DNA from: Duncaniella muricolitica
GTDB lineage: Bacteria; Bacteroidota; Bacteroidia; Bacteroidales; Muribaculaceae
DNA: 64,000 nucleotides
Assembly (NCBI GenBank): GCA_025808375.1
Contig: CP061009.1
Span: 2,542,001-2,606,000 of the forward strand
Direction: 5' to 3'
Under the pieces are notes generated by a model. The model saw only the letters and a program-made list of their open reading frames with translations. It was not told the DNA's origin and did no database searches. Within the stretch, counting starts at the first letter, position 1. Each line of letters starts with the position of its first letter. Positions 35,391 through 44,000 of the stretch are shown piece after piece. Both the position numbers and the translations under genes were made by a program.

Positions 35391-35739
35391 GCATACCTTT
35401 TAAAAAAGCCGCAAACTCTTTAGAGAAGCGGGTGCCTTCAGCAACTATGTCCCAGCGCTTTGACACGCTTTTGCCGGTCTCCACTTCCACCCATCGGCGT
35501 CGCTTTACATGGAATGTCATCTTCCGTCCCCTGACAGGATAGTCCCTGACTGCGCTTTCTTCATAAAAGCCATTGGGACGGAGCTGCCCCGAAGCATATC
35601 CCTCCACTCCTTTGTCACGCTCCTCCAATGTCACATCAAGTGTCTCTTTGGTTTTCTCTACCTTGACAACTTCAAAGTATTCAATCATTTCTTCCGAAAG
35701 TAGACATTCCGCCAACTCTATGTAAGGATTCTTCTCCAT
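35356..35739 (-). CDS. ISAon1-family transposase N-terminal region protein
   Basis: 127 aa, the conserved upstream ORF of ISAon1 elements (LLSEEMIEYFEVVKVEKTKE; REYPVRGRKMTFHVKRRRW-like core, here VRDYPVRGRKMTF, then a zinc-ribbon-like or HTH part). Its end overlaps the start of the main transposase frame by 35 nt; in this IS group the two are probably joined by programmed frameshifting or act together. This frame is intact. Confidence 0.8.
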   Translation of the reverse strand: MEKNPYIELAECLLSEEMIEYFEVVKVEKTKETLDVTLEERDKGVEGYASGQLRPNGFYEESAVRDYPVRGRKMTFHVKRRRWVEVETGKSVSKRWDIVAEGTRFSKEFAAFLKGMLGQIPDYGPLS

Positions 35740-35875
35740 CGCACTCTTTTTTGCAAATGTAAGAAGTTATATCTAAACACTGGCTAAACACAGGTTTTTT
35801 ACCATGCGCCCTCATATTATTTTGCATTGCATTAATCCATAAATCGGAATTCCATGCATGTAACTTAACTCATCG

Positions 35876-35906
35876 GCGAGTTGGCTCGAATTTTGAGTCA
35901 ACTCGC
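35876..35906. repeat. hairpin near the ISAon1 insertion
   Basis: GCGAGTTG-GCTC / GAGT-CAACTCGC: a 12-bp stem with one mismatch and a 7-nt loop. It lies between the IS and the 30-bp integrase-associated motif; role unknown. Confidence 0.5.
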
Positions 35907-35918
35907 TAATAAAGAAAG

Positions 35919-35948
35919 ATATTTGGGAGACAAAATGGGGACAAAAAT
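35919..35948 (-). repeat. 30-bp motif, second copy (inverted relative to 4411-4440)
   Basis: Minus-strand sequence matches 4411-4440 at 29/30 positions. It lies directly past the tRNA-Leu terminator, where an element integrated at the tRNA 3' end would begin. Confidence 0.6.
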
Positions 35949-35997
35949 AAAAAGAGAAAATTCCAAGTATTTGAAATTCAAATACTTGGAATTTTCT
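35941..35997 (-). terminator. intrinsic terminator of the tRNA cluster
   Basis: Perfect 20-bp stem (35955-35974 / 35978-35997) with a 3-nt loop, followed on the minus strand by CTTTTTATTTTT. It starts four nt after the tRNA-Leu end. Confidence 0.85.
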
Positions 35998-36001
35998 AAG
36001 G

Positions 36002-36085
36002 TGTCCGAGATGAGATTCGAACTCACACAGCCTTTCGGCCACTACCCCCTCAAAGTAGCGTGTCTACCAATTCCACCACCCGGAC
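36002..36085 (-). tRNA. tRNA-Leu (anticodon GAG)
   Basis: 84-nt class II tRNA: acceptor GTCCGGG / CTCGGAC with G-U pairs, D-loop GGTAGAC, anticodon stem-loop CTACT-TTGAGGG-GGTAG (anticodon GAG), variable arm GGCCGAAAGGC, T-loop GTTCGAATC. The CCA end is not fully encoded (A, then CCT). Its last 14 nt recur at 4586-4599 beside an integrase gene. Confidence 0.92.
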
Positions 36086-36129
36086 ATTTGGATGATGCAT
36101 CTCCTGTTAGGGAGAATGCGAGGGTTTTG

Positions 36130-36202
36130 AGCGAAAAACGGGACTCGAACCCGCGACCCCAACCTTGGCAAGGTTGTGCTCTACCAACTGAGCTATTTTC
36201 GC
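36130..36202 (-). tRNA. tRNA-Gly (anticodon GCC), copy 2 of the operon
   Basis: 73 nt, cloverleaf complete: acceptor GCGAAAA / TTTTCGC-like pairing, anticodon loop TTGCCAA between CAACC and GGTTG, T-loop GTTCGAGTC. CCA not encoded. Identical to the next tRNA-Gly. Confidence 0.95.
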
Positions 36203-36254
36203 GATTGTCAGCCTTGGCAAAATGCGTCGGCTTCTGATATGAATGTTCTCTTTG

Positions 36255-36327
36255 AGCGAAAAACGGGACTCGAACCCGCGACCCCAACCTTGGCAAGGTT
36301 GTGCTCTACCAACTGAGCTATTTTCGC
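36255..36327 (-). tRNA. tRNA-Gly (anticodon GCC), copy 1 of the operon
   Basis: 73 nt, identical to 36130-36202, including a few flanking bases (TTTGA just 3'), pointing to tandem duplication. First gene after the promoter at 36370-36377. Confidence 0.95.
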
Positions 36328-36369
36328 GTCATTTAGGGCTTTGCAGTGGCGTTTTCCCTTTTTGCGATG

Positions 36370-36377
36370 CAAAGGTA
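36370..36377 (-). promoter_or_regulatory. -7 box of the tRNA operon; 36328-36639 spacer
   Basis: Minus-strand TAccTTTG, 42 nt before the first tRNA-Gly. The rest of the 310-bp spacer to the oxalate cluster is AT-rich. An open frame extends upstream of the formyl-CoA transferase (from 36490) but has no family match and is read as 5' leader; I see no clear -7 box for that gene. Confidence 0.55.
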
Positions 36378-36639
36378 GACAGTTTTTTTGACTTCTCCAA
36401 ATAGACAAGCTCCATTTAACAGTCATTAACTTAATATTCCATTCGAGTTTTATCAGTTACACATACTATACCAGTTCATTAATACCTATTTGTCAACTTT
36501 TTCGCATGCATATTGTTCTATCATTAGAAATCGGACGAGACTGCCCGTTTCGACAGACGATAAGATTGTATCATCAATTCAAAAACATATCTCTCCTGCT
36601 CTCCCGCATGCAGGAAACTTAAAAAAACTTGTTACTATT

Positions 36640-37941
36640 ATGAACAATGCACCTCTCCAAGGAATCAAGGTGATTGATTTCACCGAAGTCCAGTCTGGAC
36701 CTTCTTGTACACAATTACTCGCATGGCTCGGTGCCGATGTGATAAAGATTGAACGCCCGGGCGTGGGTGATGCCACACGTAAGGAGCTGCAATTTGACCC
36801 TAATTGTCCGAGCTATTACTTCCTGCAGCTCAATTCCGACAAAAAGTCTCTTGCACTTGATGCAAAAACTCCCGACGGCAAGGCTATTCTGACCAAACTT
36901 ATCCAGTCGGCCGACATTTTTATCGAAAACCTACACCCCGGAGCCATGGATAAACTCGGCTTTGACTGGGAGACTGTACACAAACTTAACCCTAAGTGTA
37001 TATACGGCACCATCAAGGGTTTCCCGCAGTCATCCAAATACAAAGACCTCAAGGCCTATGAGCCTATAGCCCAGGTGACTGCGGCGGCAGCATCGACCAC
37101 AGGCTGGTATGACGGTGAATACAATGTGCCGACCCAGAGCGGTGCCGCGCTCGGCGACTCCAACACCGGCATGCATCTTACCATAGGTATACTCGCCGCA
37201 CTTGTGCAGCGTGAAAAGACCGGCGAGGGTTGTTATGTATATCAGTCCATGCACAACGCTTGCCTTAACCTGTGTCGTATCAAGACACGTGACCAGCTTA
37301 CTCTTGATAAAATCGGATATCTCACCCAGTTCCCGCAGTATCCCAACGGCAAATTCGGTGATTGTGTGCCTCGTTCGGGCAACATCGAGGGCGGCGGCGT
37401 GCTCGGTTGGACCTACAAGTGCAAGCCGGCCGGCGATCTGGACTCAGCCATTGATGCAAACAATTATGTCTACATCATCCTCCAGCGCGGGGCCAAGGAC
37501 TTTGAGCTGGCATGTCAGGCATTCGGATTTGAGGACTGGCTCACCAATCCTGATTTCAACACGGCCGATGCCCGCGACAAGCACAAGGATGAGATATATC
37601 AGCGTATAGGCGCATGGACGGCTGACAAGACAAAATTTGAGGTCACCGAACTTCTCGGCAAGTATGGTGTGCCTGTCGGTCCGGTGCTCTCTACCAAGGA
37701 GCTGATGTCGGACGAGTCGCTCTATGACGGCAACACGTTGGTAAAAATCAACCAGGGTGGCAAAATCGGCGAATTTGTCACTGTCGGAGTGCCTTTCACA
37801 ATGAGCAACTACCAGCCGGTCTACGGTCCGTGCCCCGAGCTTGGCGGCAACACTACCGAAGTGCTCAAGGCTTACGGATATACTGACGAACAAATAGCCG
37901 AATTTGCCAAGAACGGCACTACCGCCCCTGTAGCCAAATAG
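36640..37941 (+). CDS. frc: formyl-CoA:oxalate CoA-transferase
   Basis: 433 aa from the ATG at 36640 (MNNAPLQGIKVIDFTEVQSG), near the usual 416-428. It is a class III CoA-transferase (CaiB/BaiF fold). The catalytic Asp, Asp169 in the characterised enzymes, is Asp173 in LGDSNTGMHL. VIDFTEVQSGPSCTQLLAWL, GADVIKIERPGVGDATR and GSNEGGGVLGWTYKCK-like segment (here SGNIEGGGVLGWTYKC) match Frc rather than other members. It transfers CoA from formyl-CoA to oxalate, giving oxalyl-CoA for the decarboxylase encoded next. The product acts in the cytoplasm. First gene of the oxalate cluster. Confidence 0.93.
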   Translation: MNNAPLQGIKVIDFTEVQSGPSCTQLLAWLGADVIKIERPGVGDATRKELQFDPNCPSYYFLQLNSDKKSLALDAKTPDGKAILTKLIQSADIFIENLHPGAMDKLGFDWETVHKLNPKCIYGTIKGFPQSSKYKDLKAYEPIAQVTAAAASTTGWYDGEYNVPTQSGAALGDSNTGMHLTIGILAALVQREKTGEGCYVYQSMHNACLNLCRIKTRDQLTLDKIGYLTQFPQYPNGKFGDCVPRSGNIEGGGVLGWTYKCKPAGDLDSAIDANNYVYIILQRGAKDFELACQAFGFEDWLTNPDFNTADARDKHKDEIYQRIGAWTADKTKFEVTELLGKYGVPVGPVLSTKELMSDESLYDGNTLVKINQGGKIGEFVTVGVPFTMSNYQPVYGPCPELGGNTTEVLKAYGYTDEQIAEFAKNGTTAPVAK

Positions 37942-37998
37942 GTCAAACCGCTTATATCAACGTAACAAAGTTTAGGCTTCAAAACCACCTGACTTTAT

Positions 37999-38062
37999 AG
38001 AGGGGACAATCAGTCAATTGTCTCGCTGTCCGAGACCGGGATTGACGGTTGTCCTCTCTTTT
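37999..38062 (+). terminator. composite hairpin with T-run between frc and oxc
   Basis: Outer stem GAGGGGACAA...TCAAT (37999-38017) / ATTGAC..TTGTCCTCTC (38040-38057), inner stem GTCTCG / CGAGAC, then TTTTT (38058-38062). It looks like an intrinsic terminator or attenuator inside the cluster and would separate frc from oxc expression. Confidence 0.7.
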
Positions 38063-38100
38063 TATCATTAAACATCATATTCATCCAAAATCAGATTACA

Positions 38101-39846
38101 ATGGCAACACCCAATACCACCCCGGCTCCTGCCGCTCAGGCTCCCCACTATCCTGATCAAGTGACCGGTATGTATGTGCTGGCACGCGCACTCAAGAATG
38201 TAGGCATAGAAAATGTGTATGGACTCGTGGGTATTCCTATCACCGAGGCCGCCTATCTCATACAGGGCCAAGGCATACGTTTTGTCGGATTTCGTCACGA
38301 ACAACAGGCCGGCATGGCCGCAGCTACCGAAGGATTTCTCACAAAGAAACCCGGTGTGCTCATGACAGTGTCATCGCTCGGATTCATGAACGGACTTACA
38401 GCCACAGCCAACGCCACGGTCAACTGTTACCCTATGATTCAGATTTCAGGCGCGTCAGATCCGACGATGGTCGACATGAACATGGGCACCTACGAACAGC
38501 TTGACCAGTTCAATACAGCCAAGCCGGTGGTCAAAGCCGTATTTCGCTGCAGCAAGGCCGAGGATATCCCCTCAGCCGTAGCCCGTGCATACAGAGCGGC
38601 AGTATCGGGCCGCCCGGGTGGCGTATATATCGACATGACCACCCCGGCTCTCGGCCAGGTAATGAACCGTGAGGATGCCGAGAAGCTGCTTTATCAGCCT
38701 GTCGACGTCTATTCGCCAGTAGCCCCCAACCAACAGTCGGTCGACCGTGCCGTCGAGATACTGTCTTCAGCCAAGCGTCCGGCCATTCTGCTCGGCAAGG
38801 GTGCGGCATATGCTCAGGTTGATGACAAAATCAAGACTCTTGTCGAGAAGTATAATATTCCCTATCTGCCAATGTCGATGGCCAAGGGTCTTATGCCTGA
38901 CGCCGGACCGCTGAGCGCGCTGTCATGCCGCTCGACTATCATGAAAGAGGCAGATGTGGTGATGGTAATCGGAGCACGCCTCAACTGGATGCTATCGTTC
39001 GGCAAGGGTAAATGGAATCCGGCCATAAAGTTCATACAGCTTGATGTAGAACCCCAGGAAATCGATGTGAACGTGCCTATCGCCGCACCTGTGGTCGGCG
39101 ACATGGGGCTCGCACTCGATGCAATCCTTGCCAAACTCGAGGGCAAGACTATGAGCACCGATCCTGCATGGCTCACTTCGCTACAGGCCGAAACCAAAGA
39201 GAAAAACGCCAAGTTCAGCGCGCGGCTCCAAGCCAACAAGGATGCCTCGCCAATGGATCACTGGACCGCCATCGGAGCCATCAAGCCTATACTTGAAAGC
39301 AATCCCGACATTATTCTTGTCAACGAGGGTGCAAACACGCTTGACGACACCCGCGATGCTGTAGACATGTCGCTGCCGCGTCACCGAGTAGACTGTGCCA
39401 CATGGGCCATCATGGGTATGGGCATCGGTTCGGCCATCGGAGCTGCAGTCGCAACCGGCAAGCAGGTGGTAGCCGTCGAGGGCGACTCGGCTTTCGGATT
39501 CTCGGGAATGGACTTCTCGACAATATGTCGCTTCAATCTGCCGGTAACAGTGGTCATACTCAACAACGGCGGTATATATAACGGTATCGGTGTGCCTCTC
39601 GACAAGACATCCGACCCGGCACCGACAACTCTTGACATACATGCCCGCTATGACAAACTCGGTGAGGCTTTCGGAGCCAAGACCTATTATGTCACCACCC
39701 CCGAACAGCTCACCCAGGCCCTCAACGAGAGTATCGCAAGCAAGAAGCCGAGTCTGATTGATGTGCAGCTTGCAGCCGATTCGGGCAAGGAATCCGGCCA
39801 CATCGGATATCTCAACCCGGCTCCGCTCCAGGACATCACAGTATAG
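38101..39846 (+). CDS. oxc: oxalyl-CoA decarboxylase
   Basis: 581 aa, a thiamine-diphosphate enzyme with N-terminal Pyr domain (GLVGIPITEAAYLIQGQGIR; catalytic Glu67 in FRHEQQAG), central domain, and C-terminal PP domain with GDSAFGFSGMDF and NNGGIYNG, the Mg/ThDP motif. Segments GFRHEQQAG, NPATINLVNEGANT-like (here ILVNEGANTLDD) are those of Oxc rather than acetolactate synthase. It releases CO2 from oxalyl-CoA to give formyl-CoA, which Frc recycles. With Frc it forms the standard oxalate degradation cycle. Slightly longer than the 564-568 aa norm because of an Ala/Pro-rich N-terminus. Confidence 0.94.
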   Translation: MATPNTTPAPAAQAPHYPDQVTGMYVLARALKNVGIENVYGLVGIPITEAAYLIQGQGIRFVGFRHEQQAGMAAATEGFLTKKPGVLMTVSSLGFMNGLTATANATVNCYPMIQISGASDPTMVDMNMGTYEQLDQFNTAKPVVKAVFRCSKAEDIPSAVARAYRAAVSGRPGGVYIDMTTPALGQVMNREDAEKLLYQPVDVYSPVAPNQQSVDRAVEILSSAKRPAILLGKGAAYAQVDDKIKTLVEKYNIPYLPMSMAKGLMPDAGPLSALSCRSTIMKEADVVMVIGARLNWMLSFGKGKWNPAIKFIQLDVEPQEIDVNVPIAAPVVGDMGLALDAILAKLEGKTMSTDPAWLTSLQAETKEKNAKFSARLQANKDASPMDHWTAIGAIKPILESNPDIILVNEGANTLDDTRDAVDMSLPRHRVDCATWAIMGMGIGSAIGAAVATGKQVVAVEGDSAFGFSGMDFSTICRFNLPVTVVILNNGGIYNGIGVPLDKTSDPAPTTLDIHARYDKLGEAFGAKTYYVTTPEQLTQALNESIASKKPSLIDVQLAADSGKESGHIGYLNPAPLQDITV

Positions 39847-39858
39847 GCCCTTACTACA

Positions 39859-39929
39859 AGGGGGCGAGAACTCTCTTTGACCGACGCCATCTTCTCAATA
39901 ATCGCAGACGTCAGTCTCTCTCGCCCCCT
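39859..39929. repeat. hairpin between oxc and the permease gene
   Basis: AGGGGGCGAGA (39859-39869) / TCTCGCCCCCT (39919-39929), 11-bp perfect, loop about 49 nt with minor pairing; no T-run follows. Confidence 0.6.
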
Positions 39930-39973
39930 CTCCTATTCTCTCCATCTATTCATTTTTTATCACCCCCTACATT

Positions 39974-40942
39974 ATGGAACACATTATTCTATATGCAATC
40001 GTTCCTATCATCGTAGTCATGCTTGCAGGCTACATCTCGGGAAAGAAGGGAATTTTTACGGGCGATGACTCGAAAAAATTCAACAAGGTAGTGCTTGACT
40101 ATGCACTTCCTGCCGCACTGTTCGTCTCCATCGTGCAGTCGACACGCGAGATGCTGGCACGCGACATCAAACTGTCGCTCATCTCACTGTTCGGTATCAT
40201 GGCCTGCTTTATGGTCGTGTACTATGTATTCAAAATGTTTAAGAAAAACACGGGTGCCGATGCAGCCATTTCGGCCCTTATCAGCGGCTCGCCTACAATC
40301 GGCTTCCTCGGATTTGCCGTTCTGGAACCTATCTTCGGCACTACACCTTCGGTGGCTCTCGTGGTTGCGATTGTCAGCATCGTGGTCAATGCCGTCGGCA
40401 TCCCTGTAGGTCTGTCGCTCATGAACGCATCGCTCGAAAAGCAGCAGCCCGGCTCGACCAAGAAGCAGAGCGCGTGGATACCTGTGCTACACGCTCTCGA
40501 ACAGCCGGTAGCCTGGGCTCCTATTCTCGCTGTGATATGGGTGCTCGTCGGCATACCCTGGCCGGCCTGGGCAAGTCCGTCATTTGACCTTATAAAAGGA
40601 GCCAACGCCTCAATGGCCGTATTCTCGGCGGGTATAACACTGTCGTCAATCAAGGTTCAGATCAACTGGCAGGCAGTGCTCGGTTCTATACTCAAGATGG
40701 TCATGATGCCGGCCGTGCTTCTCATACTCGGTCTCGTATTCCACATGGATCCGACCAACCTCAAGATGCTCGTTGTAGCCGGTGCGCTTCCTCCCGCATT
40801 CTCGGGTATTATCATCGCCGACGAGTACGACACCTATGTCGCTACCGGCACCTCTTCACTGACGCTTTCAGTAATATTGTTTATCGGATTCTGCCCGTTG
40901 TGGTTGTGGATAACCGACCTGTGTGTGGGCGGCGGATTCTGA
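39974..40942 (+). CDS. AEC-family permease (YfdV-like), probable oxalate/organic acid carrier
   Basis: 322 aa with about ten membrane helices (IILYAIVPIIVVMLAGYISG; LSLISLFGIMACFMVVYYVF). AEC/auxin-efflux-carrier family pattern: split halves with the N-terminal VLDYALPAALFVSI and C-terminal AGALPPAFSGIIIADEYD. In Escherichia coli the AEC protein YfdV follows frc (yfdW) and oxc (yfdU) in the same order; the gene order here is the same. It differs from the MFS-type OxlT oxalate/formate antiporter. Oxalate uptake, formate release or both are plausible; direct proof is lacking. Confidence 0.85.
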   Translation: MEHIILYAIVPIIVVMLAGYISGKKGIFTGDDSKKFNKVVLDYALPAALFVSIVQSTREMLARDIKLSLISLFGIMACFMVVYYVFKMFKKNTGADAAISALISGSPTIGFLGFAVLEPIFGTTPSVALVVAIVSIVVNAVGIPVGLSLMNASLEKQQPGSTKKQSAWIPVLHALEQPVAWAPILAVIWVLVGIPWPAWASPSFDLIKGANASMAVFSAGITLSSIKVQINWQAVLGSILKMVMMPAVLLILGLVFHMDPTNLKMLVVAGALPPAFSGIIIADEYDTYVATGTSSLTLSVILFIGFCPLWLWITDLCVGGGF

Positions 40943-40964
40943 TTACCGACATAGATTTCATAGA

Positions 40965-41024
40965 TTGTGGAATGTTGAATGGATTGGCCGTTGGATAGCA
41001 GCCGTGTCCATTTCAACATTCCAC
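40965..41024. repeat. hairpin between the permease gene and the oxidoreductase gene
   Basis: TGTGGAATGTTGAATGGA (40965-40982) pairs with TCCATTTCAACATTCCACA (41006-41024) with a single bulge; 23-nt loop. No T-run. Confidence 0.65.
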
Positions 41025-41058
41025 ATTTCATCTTCAACAAAATTACACATTCGACATT

Positions 41059-44000
41059 ATGAAAAAAGAGATACTTGACGGATGCACCGCGGCGGCACAC
41101 GTGGCCTACGCGCTGAGCGACGTTGCGACAATTTATCCCATCACTCCGGTCGCCTCGATGGGCGAGACAGCCCAGAAGTGGGGCATGGCCGGACGTCGCA
41201 ACCTCATGGGGCAGGCTCTGGAAGTAAGGGAGATGGAGAGTGAGCTCGGAGCGGCCGGTGCAGTCCACGGCGCACTGGCGGCCGGTGCTCTGGCCACGAC
41301 CTTTACCGCCTCGCAAGGACTGATGCTGATGGTGCCTAACATGTATAAAATAGCCGGAGAACTGCTGCCCGCAGTGTTTCATGTGGGGTGTCGCTCGCTT
41401 GCCACCCACGCGCTGTCGATTTTCGGAGACCATCAGGATGTGATGGCATGCCGTGCCACCGGATTTGCTATGCTTGCCTCAGCCTCGGTGCAGGAGACCA
41501 TGGACCTTGCGCTCGTGGCACACCTCGCTGCCATCGACGGTTCGCTCCCGGTGCTGCACTTTTTTGACGGATGGCGCACATCGTCCGAGATGAATACTAT
41601 CTCGGTGATTGACTATGACACCATGCGCCCGCTGGTCAACTGGGATAAAGTCAAGAGTTTCCGCCGTCGAGGCATGAATCCGGAGCATCCCGACCTGCGC
41701 GGCTCGGCCCAGAATCCCGACGTGTATTTTCAGAACCGCGAGGCGGCCAACAGGCTTTATGACGCTTTTCCGGCCATCGTCCAGGCTGCGATGGACCGTG
41801 TAGGCAATGCCACAGGCCGTCATTATCATCTCGTGGACTATCACGGCGCGCCCGATGCCGACAGAGTGGTTGTAATCATGGGGTCGGGAGCCGATGTGGT
41901 AAGCGAAACAGTCGATTATCTCAACAATGAACGGGGCTACAAGACAGGCGTTATAAAGGTGAGACTCTACAGGCCTTTCCCCACCGAGGCCTTGCGTACA
42001 GCACTACCTCCGACAGTCAGGACAGTCGCCGTCATGGACCGCACCAAAGAGCCGGGCGCGCAGCACGAGCCATTATGCGAGGACGTGAAGTCGGCCCTCT
42101 ACGGATATGCCCCGCAAGGAGTGCAGCCAAAAGTCATCGGCGGACGCTACGGCCTGTCGAGCAAAGAATTTGACCCCTCGATGGTAAAAGCCATATTTGA
42201 CGAAATGGCCCGGCCGACGCCCAAAGAGACATTCACCGTAGGCATCAATGACGATGTGACCCATCTGTCGCTCGACGTGTCCGAAAGCATCGACACATCG
42301 ACAACTGCCGGCACTTATCAGGCAATACTCTACGGCATAGGCAACGACGGCACCGTGGGTGGCACCAAGCAGGTAGCCGCCATACTCGGAAATACTCCCG
42401 GCGTATATGCCCAGGCCTATTTCAGCTACTCGGCCAAGAAATCGGGCGGCTACACCATATCTCAACTGCGCATCGGTCACTCACCGGTCACCTCGGCCTA
42501 CAGCATCAAGGACGCCGACTATGTGGGGTGTCACAAGGCGTCATACGTACACCGTTTCTCCATGCTCGACAATATACGCGACGGGGGAGTGTTTGTGCTC
42601 AACTCGCCATGGACTCCCGAGCAGATGACCACCCGTCTGCCTCTCGCCATGCGCCGGCAGATGGCTGAGAGACATGTGAGGTTCTACAACATCGACGCCG
42701 ATGCCATAGCCGCAAAGGTGGGCATGCTGCCGAGAATCAACATGCCGATGGAGACCGTGCTGCTATATCTGAGTGAAATAATCCCGTTTAACATCACCTA
42801 TCCTCAACTTCAGGAAAAAATCAAGACAACCTACATACACGAGGGGGGCGAAGTGGTGGAGCGCAACCTGCAAGCCATAGAGATGGCTGTCGACGCACTC
42901 CAGGAGATTGATTACACAGCCATCGAAGGGTGGACCACGACCGACGACTCGCAGCCATCCCCCACCCCACACATCTCCGACCCCCGGCTTAAGGATTTCA
43001 TACTCAACATCCACACACCGTGCATCCACGGACACGGCGACAGCATTCCCGTCTCGGCCTTCTCGCCCGACGGCACCATGCCGATGGGCACCACCGCCTA
43101 TGAACACCGGCGCATAGCCACGCGGGTGCCCGTATGGGACGCCGACAAATGTGTGGAGTGCACCGAATGCAGTCTTGTGTGTCCTCACGCAGCCATACGC
43201 CCCTTCCTGCTTGACAAGTCAGAAGCCGAAGCCGCGCCCGACGGACTCATATGCAAGGATGCTCACGGCTCGCCCGCACTGTCGGGCTACAAGTTCAGGA
43301 TACAGAATTATACCGACGACTGCCTCGGCTGCTCGTCATGCTCGCTCATCTGTCCGGGCCATGCCCTGACCATGACCCCCGTCAGCCTGGTGGCCGACTC
43401 GGAGCGTCAGCATCTCGAATGGCTCCGCGCCAATGTCACGCCCAAGGACACGCTGCTGTCGGCGGCCACAGTCAACGGCTCGCAGTTGCGCACACCGTGT
43501 CTGGAGTTCTCGGGCGCATGTGCCGGATGTGGCGAGACCCCTTACGTCAAGCTACTCACCCAGCTCTTCGGGCCACGGTTGCTCATAGCCAACGCCACCG
43601 GATGCAGCTCCATATGGGGTGCCAACTATCCCTCCAACGCCTACTGTACCGACCGCACGGGCCGCGGGCCGGCGTGGGGCAATTCGCTCTTCGAGGACAA
43701 CGCCGAGTATGGTTTCGGCATGCTTGTATCAATGAAGCAACGGCGCGCACGCGTCGAGATGATGGTGCGCGACATGATTGACTCCGACAAGACCATGCCC
43801 TATCTCAAGGCACCGCTTCAGGCATGGTATGACGCCAAGGACGACCCCGAGCTTTCGGCCTCGACAGCCTCTCAGCTCGTGGCGATGCTCAGTCCGGTGC
43901 GCGACGCCGCCCCGCAATATGCCGAGCTACTCGAGTGTGCCAACATGCTCGCCGTAAAATCGGTATGGGCCATAGGCGGCGACGGCTGGGCCTACGACAT

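Larger units (their letters stand above)
34375..35808 (-). mobile_element. ISAon1-type (ISL3-like) insertion sequence with target duplication
   Basis: A 1.43-kb element bounded by inverted repeats containing GCATGGTAAAAAACCTG (from 34378) and the complement (to 35807), 24 bp perfect. It is flanked by the direct repeat CCCTCATATT at 34365-34374 and 35809-35818, the target-site duplication. It carries the two-part ISAon1 transposase (N-terminal ORF plus main ORF), with the main ORF frameshifted twice. The intact duplication shows simple transposition into this spot. Confidence 0.85.

Noticed and set aside
4600..36001. A single 31-kb genomic island bounded by the two tRNA-Leu-end copies
   Set aside because: The copies and the 30-bp motif are in inverted orientation; site-specific integration yields direct repeats. 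Two separate insertions or an inversion fit better.
36490..36639. Upstream extension of formyl-CoA transferase by 50 residues
   Set aside because: The extra residues have no match to the family N-terminus, and the ATG at 36640 gives the normal length.
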